Part shown: positions 1-4,758 of the stretch, one piece after another | Position numbering within the stretch: position 1 is the first letter of the stretch | Layout: each line of letters begins with the position of its first letter | Assembly: GCA_028717785.1 (NCBI GenBank) | Contig: JAQUND010000070.1 | Coordinates: 1-7,956, forward strand | DNA length: 7,956 bases | From: Candidatus Nanoarchaeia archaeon | Lineage (GTDB): Archaea; Nanoarchaeota; Nanoarchaeia; SCGC-AAA011-G17; JAFCDX01 | Reading direction: 5' to 3' | Translations under genes and position numbers: made by a program | Notes under the pieces: model-generated | Database searches by the model: none | Seen by the model: only the letters and a program-made list of their open reading frames with translations | What the model was told of the DNA's origin: nothing

Positions 1-78
1 GAGTCTCCTGATTCAATTATATATAAGTTAATGGAAAAATTAAACATTAAGGATATTACAATAAAAATAGAAGATTAG
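1..78 (+). CDS. C-terminal tail of an upstream protein (partial, 5' end missing)
   Basis: Reading frame 1 is open from the window edge to a TAG at 76-78, giving 25 residues that end in KITIKIED-like charged, beta-prone sequence (IKDITIKIED). Its stop codon is part of the Shine-Dalgarno sequence of the next gene (TAGGAG), the same junction style seen between the following genes. That supports it as the end of a real gene in the same operon. The tail is too short to assign a family. It could be another member of the tagged array, but the diagnostic N-terminus lies outside the window. Confidence 0.6.
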   Translation, partial: ESPDSIIYKLMEKLNIKDITIKIED

Positions 79-100
79 GAGAAAATATGAAAATTAGAAA
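77..100 (+). repeat. 24-nt exact direct repeat, copy 1 (SD plus first codons)
   Basis: The 24 bases covering the AGGAG ribosome binding site, the spacer, the ATG and the first codons of the first tagged gene are identical to 596-619, at the same place in the second tagged gene. The flanking bases differ. It is probably what remains of a duplicated gene start and is not an independent element. Confidence 0.7.
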
Positions 101-596
101 AGGATTTGTTAGTAATTCAAGTAGTTCATCTTATATTATTACATTAGATAAGAATAAAGCAGATTTTTTAGCAGATATGGTTACAGCTTATGAATATGGA
201 GCATTTAATGTAAACTATATTGTTGAAAATATAAAAAAGACAATTAAGGAATGCGAAGAACCAGATCAAGTAAGTATTTCTTTTATGGCAGAACATATGC
301 AAAATCGTATTAATGATTTAAAGTTATTGTTAGAAAAAATATACGATTTAACTAAAATTGAAGACGAAGATAAGAATAGTAGATATTATGTGTGTAATAC
401 TTCGGTTATAGAATTGTTATTAACTGAATATTATAATGTAAAAATTGAAGAATTAACTAAGATTATTAATGTTTCTGGTTGGACCCCTATGCATAATAGT
501 TATAATGATATGCCAGAAATATTGAAGGATATTATTATTTGGTATACATTTGAAGATCCTAAGGTTATTTTAAAAACTAAACAAATAGAAGAATAA
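87..596 (+). CDS. SNSSSSS-tagged hypothetical protein 1 (169 aa)
   Basis: Function not recognised. The protein opens with MKIRKGFVSNSSSSSY, a tag shared with the next three genes (residues 1-16), followed by a short hydrophobic stretch (IITL). After the tag the sequence is unlike the other three. It is rich in Asp, Glu, Lys and Ile, probably mostly helical (about residues 25-90), and has no transmembrane segment or enzyme motif that I can see. The start is firm: AGGAG at 77-81 sits 5 nt before the ATG, and the tag begins exactly there. The SD overlaps the stop of the preceding gene, implying translational coupling. Longest of the four tagged proteins. The tag is too short and too polar to be a classical signal peptide. 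Confidence 0.85.
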   Translation: MKIRKGFVSNSSSSSYIITLDKNKADFLADMVTAYEYGAFNVNYIVENIKKTIKECEEPDQVSISFMAEHMQNRINDLKLLLEKIYDLTKIEDEDKNSRYYVCNTSVIELLLTEYYNVKIEELTKIINVSGWTPMHNSYNDMPEILKDIIIWYTFEDPKVILKTKQIEE

Positions 597-619
597 GGAG
601 AAAATATGAAAATTAGAAA
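596..619 (+). repeat. 24-nt exact direct repeat, copy 2 (SD plus first codons)
   Basis: Identical to 77-100. It spans the AGGAG, the spacer, the ATG at 606 and the first codons of the second tagged gene. It overlaps the last base of the stop codon of the previous gene, so the repeat begins at the gene-gene junction. This fits a gene array grown by duplication of a start cassette. Confidence 0.7.
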
Positions 620-953
620 TGGGTTTGTAAGTAATAGTAGTTCTAGTTCTTTTATTGTTGCTGTAAAAAAGAATACTAAAGTAAAATTTACTGGTGAAAT
701 TGATTTAAAATCGTTAGCAGACTATGTTTGTGAAGATGAAGACGATTTAATAAAAGCACTTGCTGAGATAGATAATGATGATAAAAAGTTGTTTACTAAA
801 TGTTTGAAATTGATTGAAGAAGGTAATACAATTTTATTTGGTTCATTTGATGATCAATCCGGTGATACTATAGAAGGAGCTATATGTGAGTGTGGTATAG
901 ATAGAAAAAATAATCCACATGTAACAGTTATTGAAAACGAAGCAGGATACTAA
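606..953 (+). CDS. SNSSSSS-tagged hypothetical protein 2 (115 aa)
   Basis: Function not recognised. Begins MKIRNGFVSNSSSSSF followed by IVAV. The body (residues 20-115) is acidic and contains a helical DLIKALAEIDNDD segment and a C-terminal stretch with two Cys (ICECGI) and a His (NPHV). No known domain is visible. The two-Cys segment is not enough to call a zinc site. The start is supported by AAGGAG (595-600) 5 nt before the ATG, with the SD built from the stop codon of the previous gene. Smallest of the four tagged proteins. Its body does not align by eye with those of its neighbours, so the shared identity is confined to the first 16 or so residues. Confidence 0.85.
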   Translation: MKIRNGFVSNSSSSSFIVAVKKNTKVKFTGEIDLKSLADYVCEDEDDLIKALAEIDNDDKKLFTKCLKLIEEGNTILFGSFDDQSGDTIEGAICECGIDRKNNPHVTVIENEAGY

Positions 954-962
954 GGAGGAAGT

Positions 963-1361
963 ATGAAAGTTCGTTTAGGATTTGTAAGTAATAGCAGCTC
1001 AAGTTCGTTTGTATTAGTTGCAGATAAAAAGGATTTTGATGAAGCAATAGTAAAATTACATCCATCAATACAACATGTAATTGGTAGAACTAAAACTGTA
1101 AATTTTAATGGTAAAGATATTATATGCATTTTAGATCATGAATCAACAGAAGATGTTTGTTTTCAGGATATTTTTGAAGATTATGAAAGTCATAAATTTA
1201 TAAATCAAGAAGGAATAGAAGTTGTATTAACTGAAGAAGAAATGGATGATTGGAACACTATTGAAGATATAGTATATATGCGTGAAAATGCTTTGAGACT
1301 TTTAAGTGTTGAAATTAAAAAAATGCAAAAAGATTGTGTTTTTGAAAGTCTTTCTTGTTAA
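963..1361 (+). CDS. SNSSSSS-tagged hypothetical protein 3 (132 aa)
   Basis: Function not recognised. Starts MKVRLGFVSNSSSSSF followed by VLVA. This is the most divergent version of the first five residues (K-V-R-L), while residues 6-16 remain as in proteins 1 and 2. The body carries a FNGKDIICILDHESTED segment (about 48-64) and a strongly acidic middle (LTEEEMDDWNTIED, about 89-102), then a charged helix near the C-terminus. The ribosome binding site is the strongest of the array, AAGGAGG at 952-958, beginning inside the TAA of the preceding gene. No catalytic motif or membrane segment is seen. Confidence 0.85.
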   Translation: MKVRLGFVSNSSSSSFVLVADKKDFDEAIVKLHPSIQHVIGRTKTVNFNGKDIICILDHESTEDVCFQDIFEDYESHKFINQEGIEVVLTEEEMDDWNTIEDIVYMRENALRLLSVEIKKMQKDCVFESLSC

Positions 1362-1372
1362 AGGAGAATATT

Positions 1373-1828
1373 ATGAAGATCAGAAAAGGATTTGTAAGTA
1401 ATAGTTCAACTAGTTCATTTTTTATATATGGATGTGATATTGAAGATGAAGATAGAGACATTATACTTATAAATGAAATTAAGAAAATGGCAACGCTTAA
1501 TGAATTTAAAAAGAAGTATAAGTATTCAAATGAGGAAATATATAATATAATTCATAAAGAAAATCAAACAATTGATCAGATTATGGAAAAATTATCTGAA
1601 GAAGGCGATGATTATTCTTATAAAGATTGTTGGGAAGATCTAAAATGTGATAGTGATTTATTTGAAGGTTCATCTGATGTAGGTTATTGTATTGGAAAAT
1701 CACCATCGAGCGCACCAAATGATATAACTTTTGGTGATTGGAAAAAACAAATTGAAGAAGAAACTAGTGAACTTTTAGGTAAAAAAGTTAAATGCGGATG
1801 GATTGATAAGGCATGGCAAGATGGATAA
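1373..1828 (+). CDS. SNSSSSS-tagged hypothetical protein 4 (151 aa)
   Basis: Function not recognised. The frame is open from a TTG at 1355, but the ATG at 1373 is chosen because AAGGAG (1361-1366) lies 6 nt before it and the shared tag begins exactly there: MKIRKGFVSNSSTSSF. One serine of the tag is replaced by threonine, which keeps the hydroxyl. The body is very acidic, with DIEDEDRD at about 22-29, a helical NEIKKMATLNEFKKKY segment, and a C-terminal part reading YCIGKSPSSAPND then ITFGDWKKQIEEE. Several Cys (CWEDLKC, YCIG, KCGW) are scattered without a clear metal-binding spacing. Its end overlaps the start of the next gene by 8 nt. Confidence 0.85.
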   Translation: MKIRKGFVSNSSTSSFFIYGCDIEDEDRDIILINEIKKMATLNEFKKKYKYSNEEIYNIIHKENQTIDQIMEKLSEEGDDYSYKDCWEDLKCDSDLFEGSSDVGYCIGKSPSSAPNDITFGDWKKQIEEETSELLGKKVKCGWIDKAWQDG

Positions 1829-2054
1829 TTTAAAAATTAAACAGATATTAATTGATGGTAGAGGTTATATTTATGCTGAAGGTGATATATCTTCTGGCAT
1901 ATCTCCTTGTATATTAGAATGGTTTGAAGTTAATGGCGAAATGGCTAGAGTCAAATGGATACGAGCTACTTATCCTGATGGAACTGTAAAAGAATTTAAT
2001 GGAAAATATATAATTGAAGTTGAATATTATCCATTAATAAGGAATAAAATATGA
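1821..2054 (+). CDS. Small beta-rich hypothetical phage protein (77 aa)
   Basis: Function not recognised. The ATG at 1821 is preferred over an upstream in-frame TTG (1803): AAGG at 1808-1811 sits 9 nt upstream of it, and the 8-nt overlap with the previous stop is the usual coupling here. The sequence alternates short beta-prone stretches with turns (IKQILIDGRGYIYAEG, then LEWFEVNGEMARVKW, then YPDGTVKEFNG and YIIEVEYYP). The EVNGEMARVKW...DG...NGKYIIEV pattern resembles small phage proteins with an E-x-x-GEMA-x-V-x-W core seen in other genomes, but that is from memory and carries no function. Its TGA overlaps the following ATG. Confidence 0.75.
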   Translation: MDNLKIKQILIDGRGYIYAEGDISSGISPCILEWFEVNGEMARVKWIRATYPDGTVKEFNGKYIIEVEYYPLIRNKI

Positions 2055-2356
2055 ATATGTTTAAAGAATGTCCTAATTTTAGAGTTATTCCATCGTGTGC
2101 AACTTGTAGATATGTATTTACTAGGTCAGAATATGATGATGCAGATACATATTTTTGTAATATTGATAAAAGTAAAAGACCTATATGTGGATCTGTATTA
2201 ATGGATGAAGGATTTTTACTAAACACTCATTCACGAGATGAAAGTAATAGACAACGTCAAGAATGGGATGATTGGGCTAAAGAGCGTGAAGTTACTTTTA
2301 TGAATATATGCGATAGATATGAATCTCTTGCAAATGAAGGAGCAATAGATGAATAA
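2051..2356 (+). CDS. Cys-rich putative metal-binding phage protein (101 aa)
   Basis: The sequence shows four well-placed cysteines, C16-x2-C19-x16-C36-x9-C46 (CATC, FC, ICG), which suggests a small zinc-binding N-terminal half. The C-terminal half is a charged helix with two Trp (WDDWAKEREVTF) ending in ICDRYESL. This layout, a Cys cluster followed by a W-x-x-W-x-x-x-x-x-V helix and a CD-x-Y/W segment, recurs in small uncharacterised phage proteins as I recall them. No DNA-binding or enzymatic role can be assigned. The start ATG at 2051 shares ATGA with the previous stop. The ligase gene that follows starts 8 nt before this gene ends, so all three are likely cotranslated. Confidence 0.8.
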   Translation: MNMFKECPNFRVIPSCATCRYVFTRSEYDDADTYFCNIDKSKRPICGSVLMDEGFLLNTHSRDESNRQRQEWDDWAKEREVTFMNICDRYESLANEGAIDE

Positions 2357-3149
2357 GGAATATTTCACTCCACCATTGAATTGCCCTGTATGTGGTTGTG
2401 AAACTAAACGAGATGGAGTTTATTTAATTTGCCCTAATCCTGAATGTTCTGGTGGAAAAATCGGGGATTTGATTAAATGGATTAAAAAGCTTGATTTAAA
2501 AGGCGTTGCAGAAGCTACCTTAGAAAAACTATACAATGCTGAATTAGTGGCAACCCCGGCAGACCTTTATAAATTAAAACCAGAATTAATTGAAAACTTA
2601 GAAGGGTTTGGGTCCAGTTCAGCTAATAAGATTGTTGAAACATTAAATGAGAAGAAAGAAGTATCATTTGGAGAGTTTATAGGTGGATTAAATATACCTA
2701 ATGTTAGTCAAAAAACCGCAGAATTATTGGAACGTAATGGATATAATACAATAAATAAATTGTTAGAATCAAAGTCTATTGATTTATCTAATATTAAAGG
2801 TATTGGTGAAACTACGGCAAATGATATAATTAATGGCATTTCAAAGAAGAAAGATGTTATATTACAATTATTGAATGTTGGTATTAAGATTAAGGAGAAA
2901 GTTAAAATGACAAAGTCACATCCATTGACAGGTAAAAAGGTAGTTTTTACTGGTGCTTTGAATATTAAAAGAAACGAAGCACAGAAAATGGTAATGGAAG
3001 TTGGTGGAGAGTGCCCTTCATCTTTAAGTAAGGATACTGATTTTCTTGTTATGGCGGATCCGAATTCAGGATCTTCTAAAGCAGTTAAGGCACAATCGTA
3101 TGGAACAAAAGTTCTTAGTGAAGATCAATTTATGGAATTGTTTGAATGA
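2349..3149 (+). CDS. ligA (C-terminal part): NAD-dependent DNA ligase, C-terminal subunit (Zn finger, HhH, BRCT)
   Basis: This matches bacterial LigA from its zinc finger to its end and nothing before it. A four-Cys zinc finger (C12, C15, C28, C33; CPVCG and CPNPEC) is followed by the helix-hairpin-helix domain, with HhH-like segments at about 84-97 (LEGFGSSSANKIVE), 116-130 and 149-164 (IKGIGETTANDIIN). A BRCT domain occupies about 192-266 (LTGKKVVFTGAL ... GSSKAVKAQSYG). The adenylation and OB domains, with the catalytic Lys, are absent. At 266 aa it is about the length of that part of full LigA (around 670 aa). It has its own SD (AAGGAG, 2337-2342), so it is a separate gene, not a truncation at the window edge. 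Large phages with LigA annotated as two subunits are known. The other half should lie elsewhere in the genome. Alone it would bind nicked DNA but not seal it. Confidence 0.93.
   Translation: MNKEYFTPPLNCPVCGCETKRDGVYLICPNPECSGGKIGDLIKWIKKLDLKGVAEATLEKLYNAELVATPADLYKLKPELIENLEGFGSSSANKIVETLNEKKEVSFGEFIGGLNIPNVSQKTAELLERNGYNTINKLLESKSIDLSNIKGIGETTANDIINGISKKKDVILQLLNVGIKIKEKVKMTKSHPLTGKKVVFTGALNIKRNEAQKMVMEVGGECPSSLSKDTDFLVMADPNSGSSKAVKAQSYGTKVLSEDQFMELFE
2892..2909 (+). promoter_or_regulatory. Possible internal ribosome binding site and in-frame ATG before the BRCT domain
   Basis: AAGGAG at 2892-2897 is followed after 9 nt by an in-frame ATG (2907, Met187 of the ligase subunit). This Met lies just ahead of the BRCT domain (HPLTGKKVVFTG). 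Initiation here would yield an 80-aa BRCT-only protein. The SD could equally be a by-product of the encoded Ile-Lys-Glu-Lys, so it is only a candidate. Confidence 0.35.
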
Positions 3150-3451
3150 ATAGATTAGAAACAGTAGATCAAATACCAACTTCAGGTATTGTTGTAGTAT
3201 TAGTACAAGTAGAGTCTAGAACTCCATGTAAGAAATTTTTAAATGAAATGAATGCTAGTATTAATGAATTATTAAAAGATGTTACTGCGACTTATTATTC
3301 TTTAGAATTAACTAACACAGTAAAAGAATCATTAGGAGTACATTATATACCTACGGTTATAGTATATAAGGATGGTAAAGAAACTAGACGATTTAATGGT
3401 CATTACTGGAGTAAATTTCAAATAGCAGGATATATTAAGGAAGGTTTATGA
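3146..3451 (+). CDS. Thioredoxin-fold protein with a single active-site Cys (101 aa)
   Basis: A thioredoxin-like fold is indicated by the first strand (IVVVLVQVES), the active-site position SRTPCKKF at 24-31, a middle strand (ATYYSLEL), and the conserved cis-proline loop and last strands, VHYIPTVIVYKDGKETRRFNGH at about 65-84, with Pro69 as the cis-Pro. Aligned with WCGPCK, the nucleophilic first Cys is Arg25 and the Trp is Ser24. The Pro and the second Cys (Cys28) remain. It cannot therefore run a normal dithiol-disulfide cycle. It may bind partners, act as a monothiol, or be structural. Length (101 aa) is normal for thioredoxin. ATGA overlaps join it to the ligase gene before and the gene after. 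The known role of thioredoxin as a polymerase clamp in phage T7 shows that redox chemistry is not always needed, but nothing here shows such a role. Confidence 0.8.
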   Translation: MNRLETVDQIPTSGIVVVLVQVESRTPCKKFLNEMNASINELLKDVTATYYSLELTNTVKESLGVHYIPTVIVYKDGKETRRFNGHYWSKFQIAGYIKEGL

Positions 3452-4017
3452 AAAAGGTAAAGGAAAAGAAGGAAAAGAAAGATGATATAGATTATTCTGA
3501 TATGACTTCAAGTGTTAAAGAAATGTTTGATAATATAAGAGAGAGGTTAAAAAACAGACCTTGGTATCAAAAGATATGGGATTTTATTTATTATAAAATC
3601 ATTATAAAAGTCTGGGAAATAATTAATCCTGTATATAATTGGCGGAGATTAAGATTTTTATGGCAAAGAATTACAAGAGGATTTGATGATTCTGAAACTT
3701 GGAGTTTAGATGATACAATAGCTAAGTTTATTTTACCTAGACTTAAAAGATTTCGTGAACTTGAATTAAAAGGAGTTCCTAGTAATATATCTAAATTAAC
3801 ATGGGAAGAAGAAAGTAAGTTAAGTAAAGAAGCATCTGAAGCACATTGGGAACAAATGGAAAAGGATTGGAATGAAATATTAGATAAAATGATTTTAGCG
3901 TTTGAAACTATAGTAAAAGACGATTGGAAAGATATTAATGATATGAAAAACCAAGAAAAAAATATAAATGAAGGATTGAGTTTGTTTGCTCAATACCTTA
4001 GAGGATTATGGTGGTAA
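3448..4017 (+). CDS. Conserved phage protein of unknown function (189 aa)
   Basis: No function recognised. The N-terminus is highly basic (KKVKEKKEKKDD), followed by a Trp/Tyr-rich region (about 38-75: WYQKIWDFIYYK ... VWEIINPVYNWRR). It then has a block I recognise from many uncharacterised phage proteins: RGFDDSETWSLDDTIAKFILPRLKRFRE (about 78-105), then a short loop with GVPS, and a W..ILDKMI.AFE helix (about 140-152). In related proteins this reads as R-G-x-x-D-x-D-x-W-x-L-D then L-x-x-L and G-x-P. It is probably a mostly helical soluble protein. The hydrophobic stretch IYYKIIIKVWEII is interrupted by Lys and is unlikely to be a membrane anchor. SD AAGGAAGG (3436-3443) and an ATGA overlap with the thioredoxin-like gene support the start. 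Confidence 0.82.
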   Translation: MKKVKEKKEKKDDIDYSDMTSSVKEMFDNIRERLKNRPWYQKIWDFIYYKIIIKVWEIINPVYNWRRLRFLWQRITRGFDDSETWSLDDTIAKFILPRLKRFRELELKGVPSNISKLTWEEESKLSKEASEAHWEQMEKDWNEILDKMILAFETIVKDDWKDINDMKNQEKNINEGLSLFAQYLRGLWW

Positions 4018-4018
4018 A

Positions 4019-4522
4019 ATGGATAGTAAATTAAATAATAGAATATACGAAGCTTTTCCTGAATTTTTTAAACATAAAGACAATGTTCAAGTTAGTTTAA
4101 TGGGCTTTGGCTGTGAATGCGACGACGGCTGGTTTGATATTATATGGGATTTATTAACTAGTATTTATTTAACCATTGACGATAAAGATGAATTTGAACT
4201 AACACAAATTAAAGAAAAATATGGAACCTTAAGAGTGTATTTTGATTTTGAAACCAATGAAATAAAGTATAATTTACCTTATAAATTTAATCAAATAACA
4301 AAATATAAGGTTCAAAGAGTATTAGATTATATTAGACACTTATTAGGAATATATACAAAATATGAAATAATTAATCATAATGTAGATACTGCCGAAATAT
4401 TAAGCGCACATACATGTGAAGTATGCGGTGATGATGGTGAAACAAGACCAGATTTAGGTTGGATAAAGACTTTATGTGACACGCATTATAAAGAAGAGTT
4501 AGCCCGAACAGGTCGGGGATAG
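4019..4522 (+). CDS. Conserved phage protein with C-terminal CxxC...CxxH cluster (167 aa)
   Basis: Function unknown. The ATG at 4019 is preferred over an upstream in-frame TTG (3986) because it begins 1 nt after the previous stop and gives MDSKLNNRIYEAFPEFF, the usual opening of this type of protein. Recognisable blocks are MGFGCECDDGWFDII (about 28-42), QIKEKYGTLRVYFDFE (about 64-79), and a terminal metal-binding-like segment HTCEVCGDDGETRPDLGWIKTLCDTHY (about 131-157) with C-x2-C and C-x2-H. This three-block layout is known to me from uncharacterised phage and prophage proteins. The Cys/His block is probably a zinc site. The SD is weak, so translation may be coupled to the preceding gene. 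It is the last gene before the short regulatory island. Confidence 0.82.
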   Translation: MDSKLNNRIYEAFPEFFKHKDNVQVSLMGFGCECDDGWFDIIWDLLTSIYLTIDDKDEFELTQIKEKYGTLRVYFDFETNEIKYNLPYKFNQITKYKVQRVLDYIRHLLGIYTKYEIINHNVDTAEILSAHTCEVCGDDGETRPDLGWIKTLCDTHYKEELARTGRG

Positions 4523-4544
4523 TTGTAATCTTTAACAAGAGGGA

Positions 4545-4557
4545 GGTCATAATGACC
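4545..4557 (+). promoter_or_regulatory. Palindrome over the SD and start codon of the HTH gene
   Basis: GGTCAT and ATGACC form a perfect 6-bp inverted repeat with a single central A. The left arm shares bases with the SD (GGGAGG, 4541-4546) and the right arm contains the ATG. A dimeric repressor bound here, or a small hairpin in the mRNA, would block expression of the gene. Binding by the HTH protein encoded directly downstream is a reasonable guess and is unproven. Confidence 0.4.
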
Positions 4558-4692
4558 AAGAAGTTGATGTCTATGGCAAAGAGAGACACAAGGATTCGCA
4601 AGATGTATAGCACTGGTAAGTTCAGTGTTCGTTCTCTTGCAAATAAAATTGGTCTTTCAAAGACTCGAGTTCACGAAATCATTGCTTATTGA
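4552..4692 (+). CDS. Very small helix-turn-helix protein (46 aa)
   Basis: A 46-codon frame with the strongest SD in the window (GGGAGG, 4541-4546, 5 nt before the ATG). The protein is basic. Residues about 13-44 (TRIRKMYSTGKFSVRSLANKIGLSKTRVHEII; positions given as a range) read like the HTH of resolvase/invertase or Hin-type domains: helix, then SVRSLANKIG, a turn at GLS, then the recognition helix KTRVHEII. There is no catalytic domain, so it is probably a transcription regulator or a DNA-binding fragment. It differs from its neighbours in base and codon use: about 38% G+C against roughly 30%, and six of its seven Lys codons are AAG. With its own SD and a strong terminator behind it, it looks like an independently expressed unit, perhaps acquired separately. 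A remnant of a recombinase is the alternative. Confidence 0.72.
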   Translation: MTKKLMSMAKRDTRIRKMYSTGKFSVRSLANKIGLSKTRVHEIIAY

Positions 4693-4710
4693 TGAATGGA
4701 CTTATGACTT

Positions 4711-4742
4711 AAAGTAGGACCCTGAAAAGGGTCCTACTTTTT
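4711..4742 (+). terminator. Rho-independent terminator
   Basis: A perfect 12-bp stem (AAAGTAGGACCC at 4711-4722 with GGGTCCTACTTT at 4729-4740) encloses a 6-nt TGAAAA loop. It ends in a run of five T (4738-4742). It lies 18 nt after the stop of the HTH gene and 16 nt before the next start codon, so it should stop transcripts from upstream. The next gene then needs readthrough, or a promoter that I cannot identify. Confidence 0.9.
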
Positions 4743-4758
4743 AGAAAGGATTAATATT

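Noticed and set aside
77..619. The 24-nt repeat pair as attachment sites or a CRISPR-like array.
   Set aside because: Only two exact copies exist, about 500 nt apart, each at the same point in homologous gene starts. Shared gene origin explains them.
1355..1372. TTG start at 1355 for the fourth tagged gene, adding six residues before the tag.
   Set aside because: The added codons are read through the ribosome binding site AAGGAG. The ATG at 1373 has correct SD spacing and begins with the shared tag.
87..1828. The tagged genes as RiPP precursors (conserved leader, variable core).
   Set aside because: The proteins are 115-169 aa with long acidic, folded-looking bodies. No short core peptide, modification enzyme or transporter gene is nearby.
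1996..2226. Open frames on the minus strand, for example 1996-2226, 4371-4613, 4889-5101, 5603-5836 and 7339-7545.
   Set aside because: They lie opposite well-supported + strand genes, lack ribosome binding sites and recognisable proteins, and their composition is that expected of reverse shadows.
3056..3067. GGATCCGAATTC, a BamHI-EcoRI polylinker-like string inside the ligase gene, suggesting cloning vector contamination.
   Set aside because: The reading frame runs through it and codes D-P-N-S within the BRCT domain (followed by G-S-S-K-A-x-K-A), as expected for LigA. There is no frame break or vector sequence around it.
4455..4535. A sigma70-like promoter before the HTH gene (TATAAA at 4487-4492, TAATCT near 4526).
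   Set aside because: No -35 element at acceptable spacing goes with either candidate. The unit probably has a promoter, but I cannot locate it from sequence alone.
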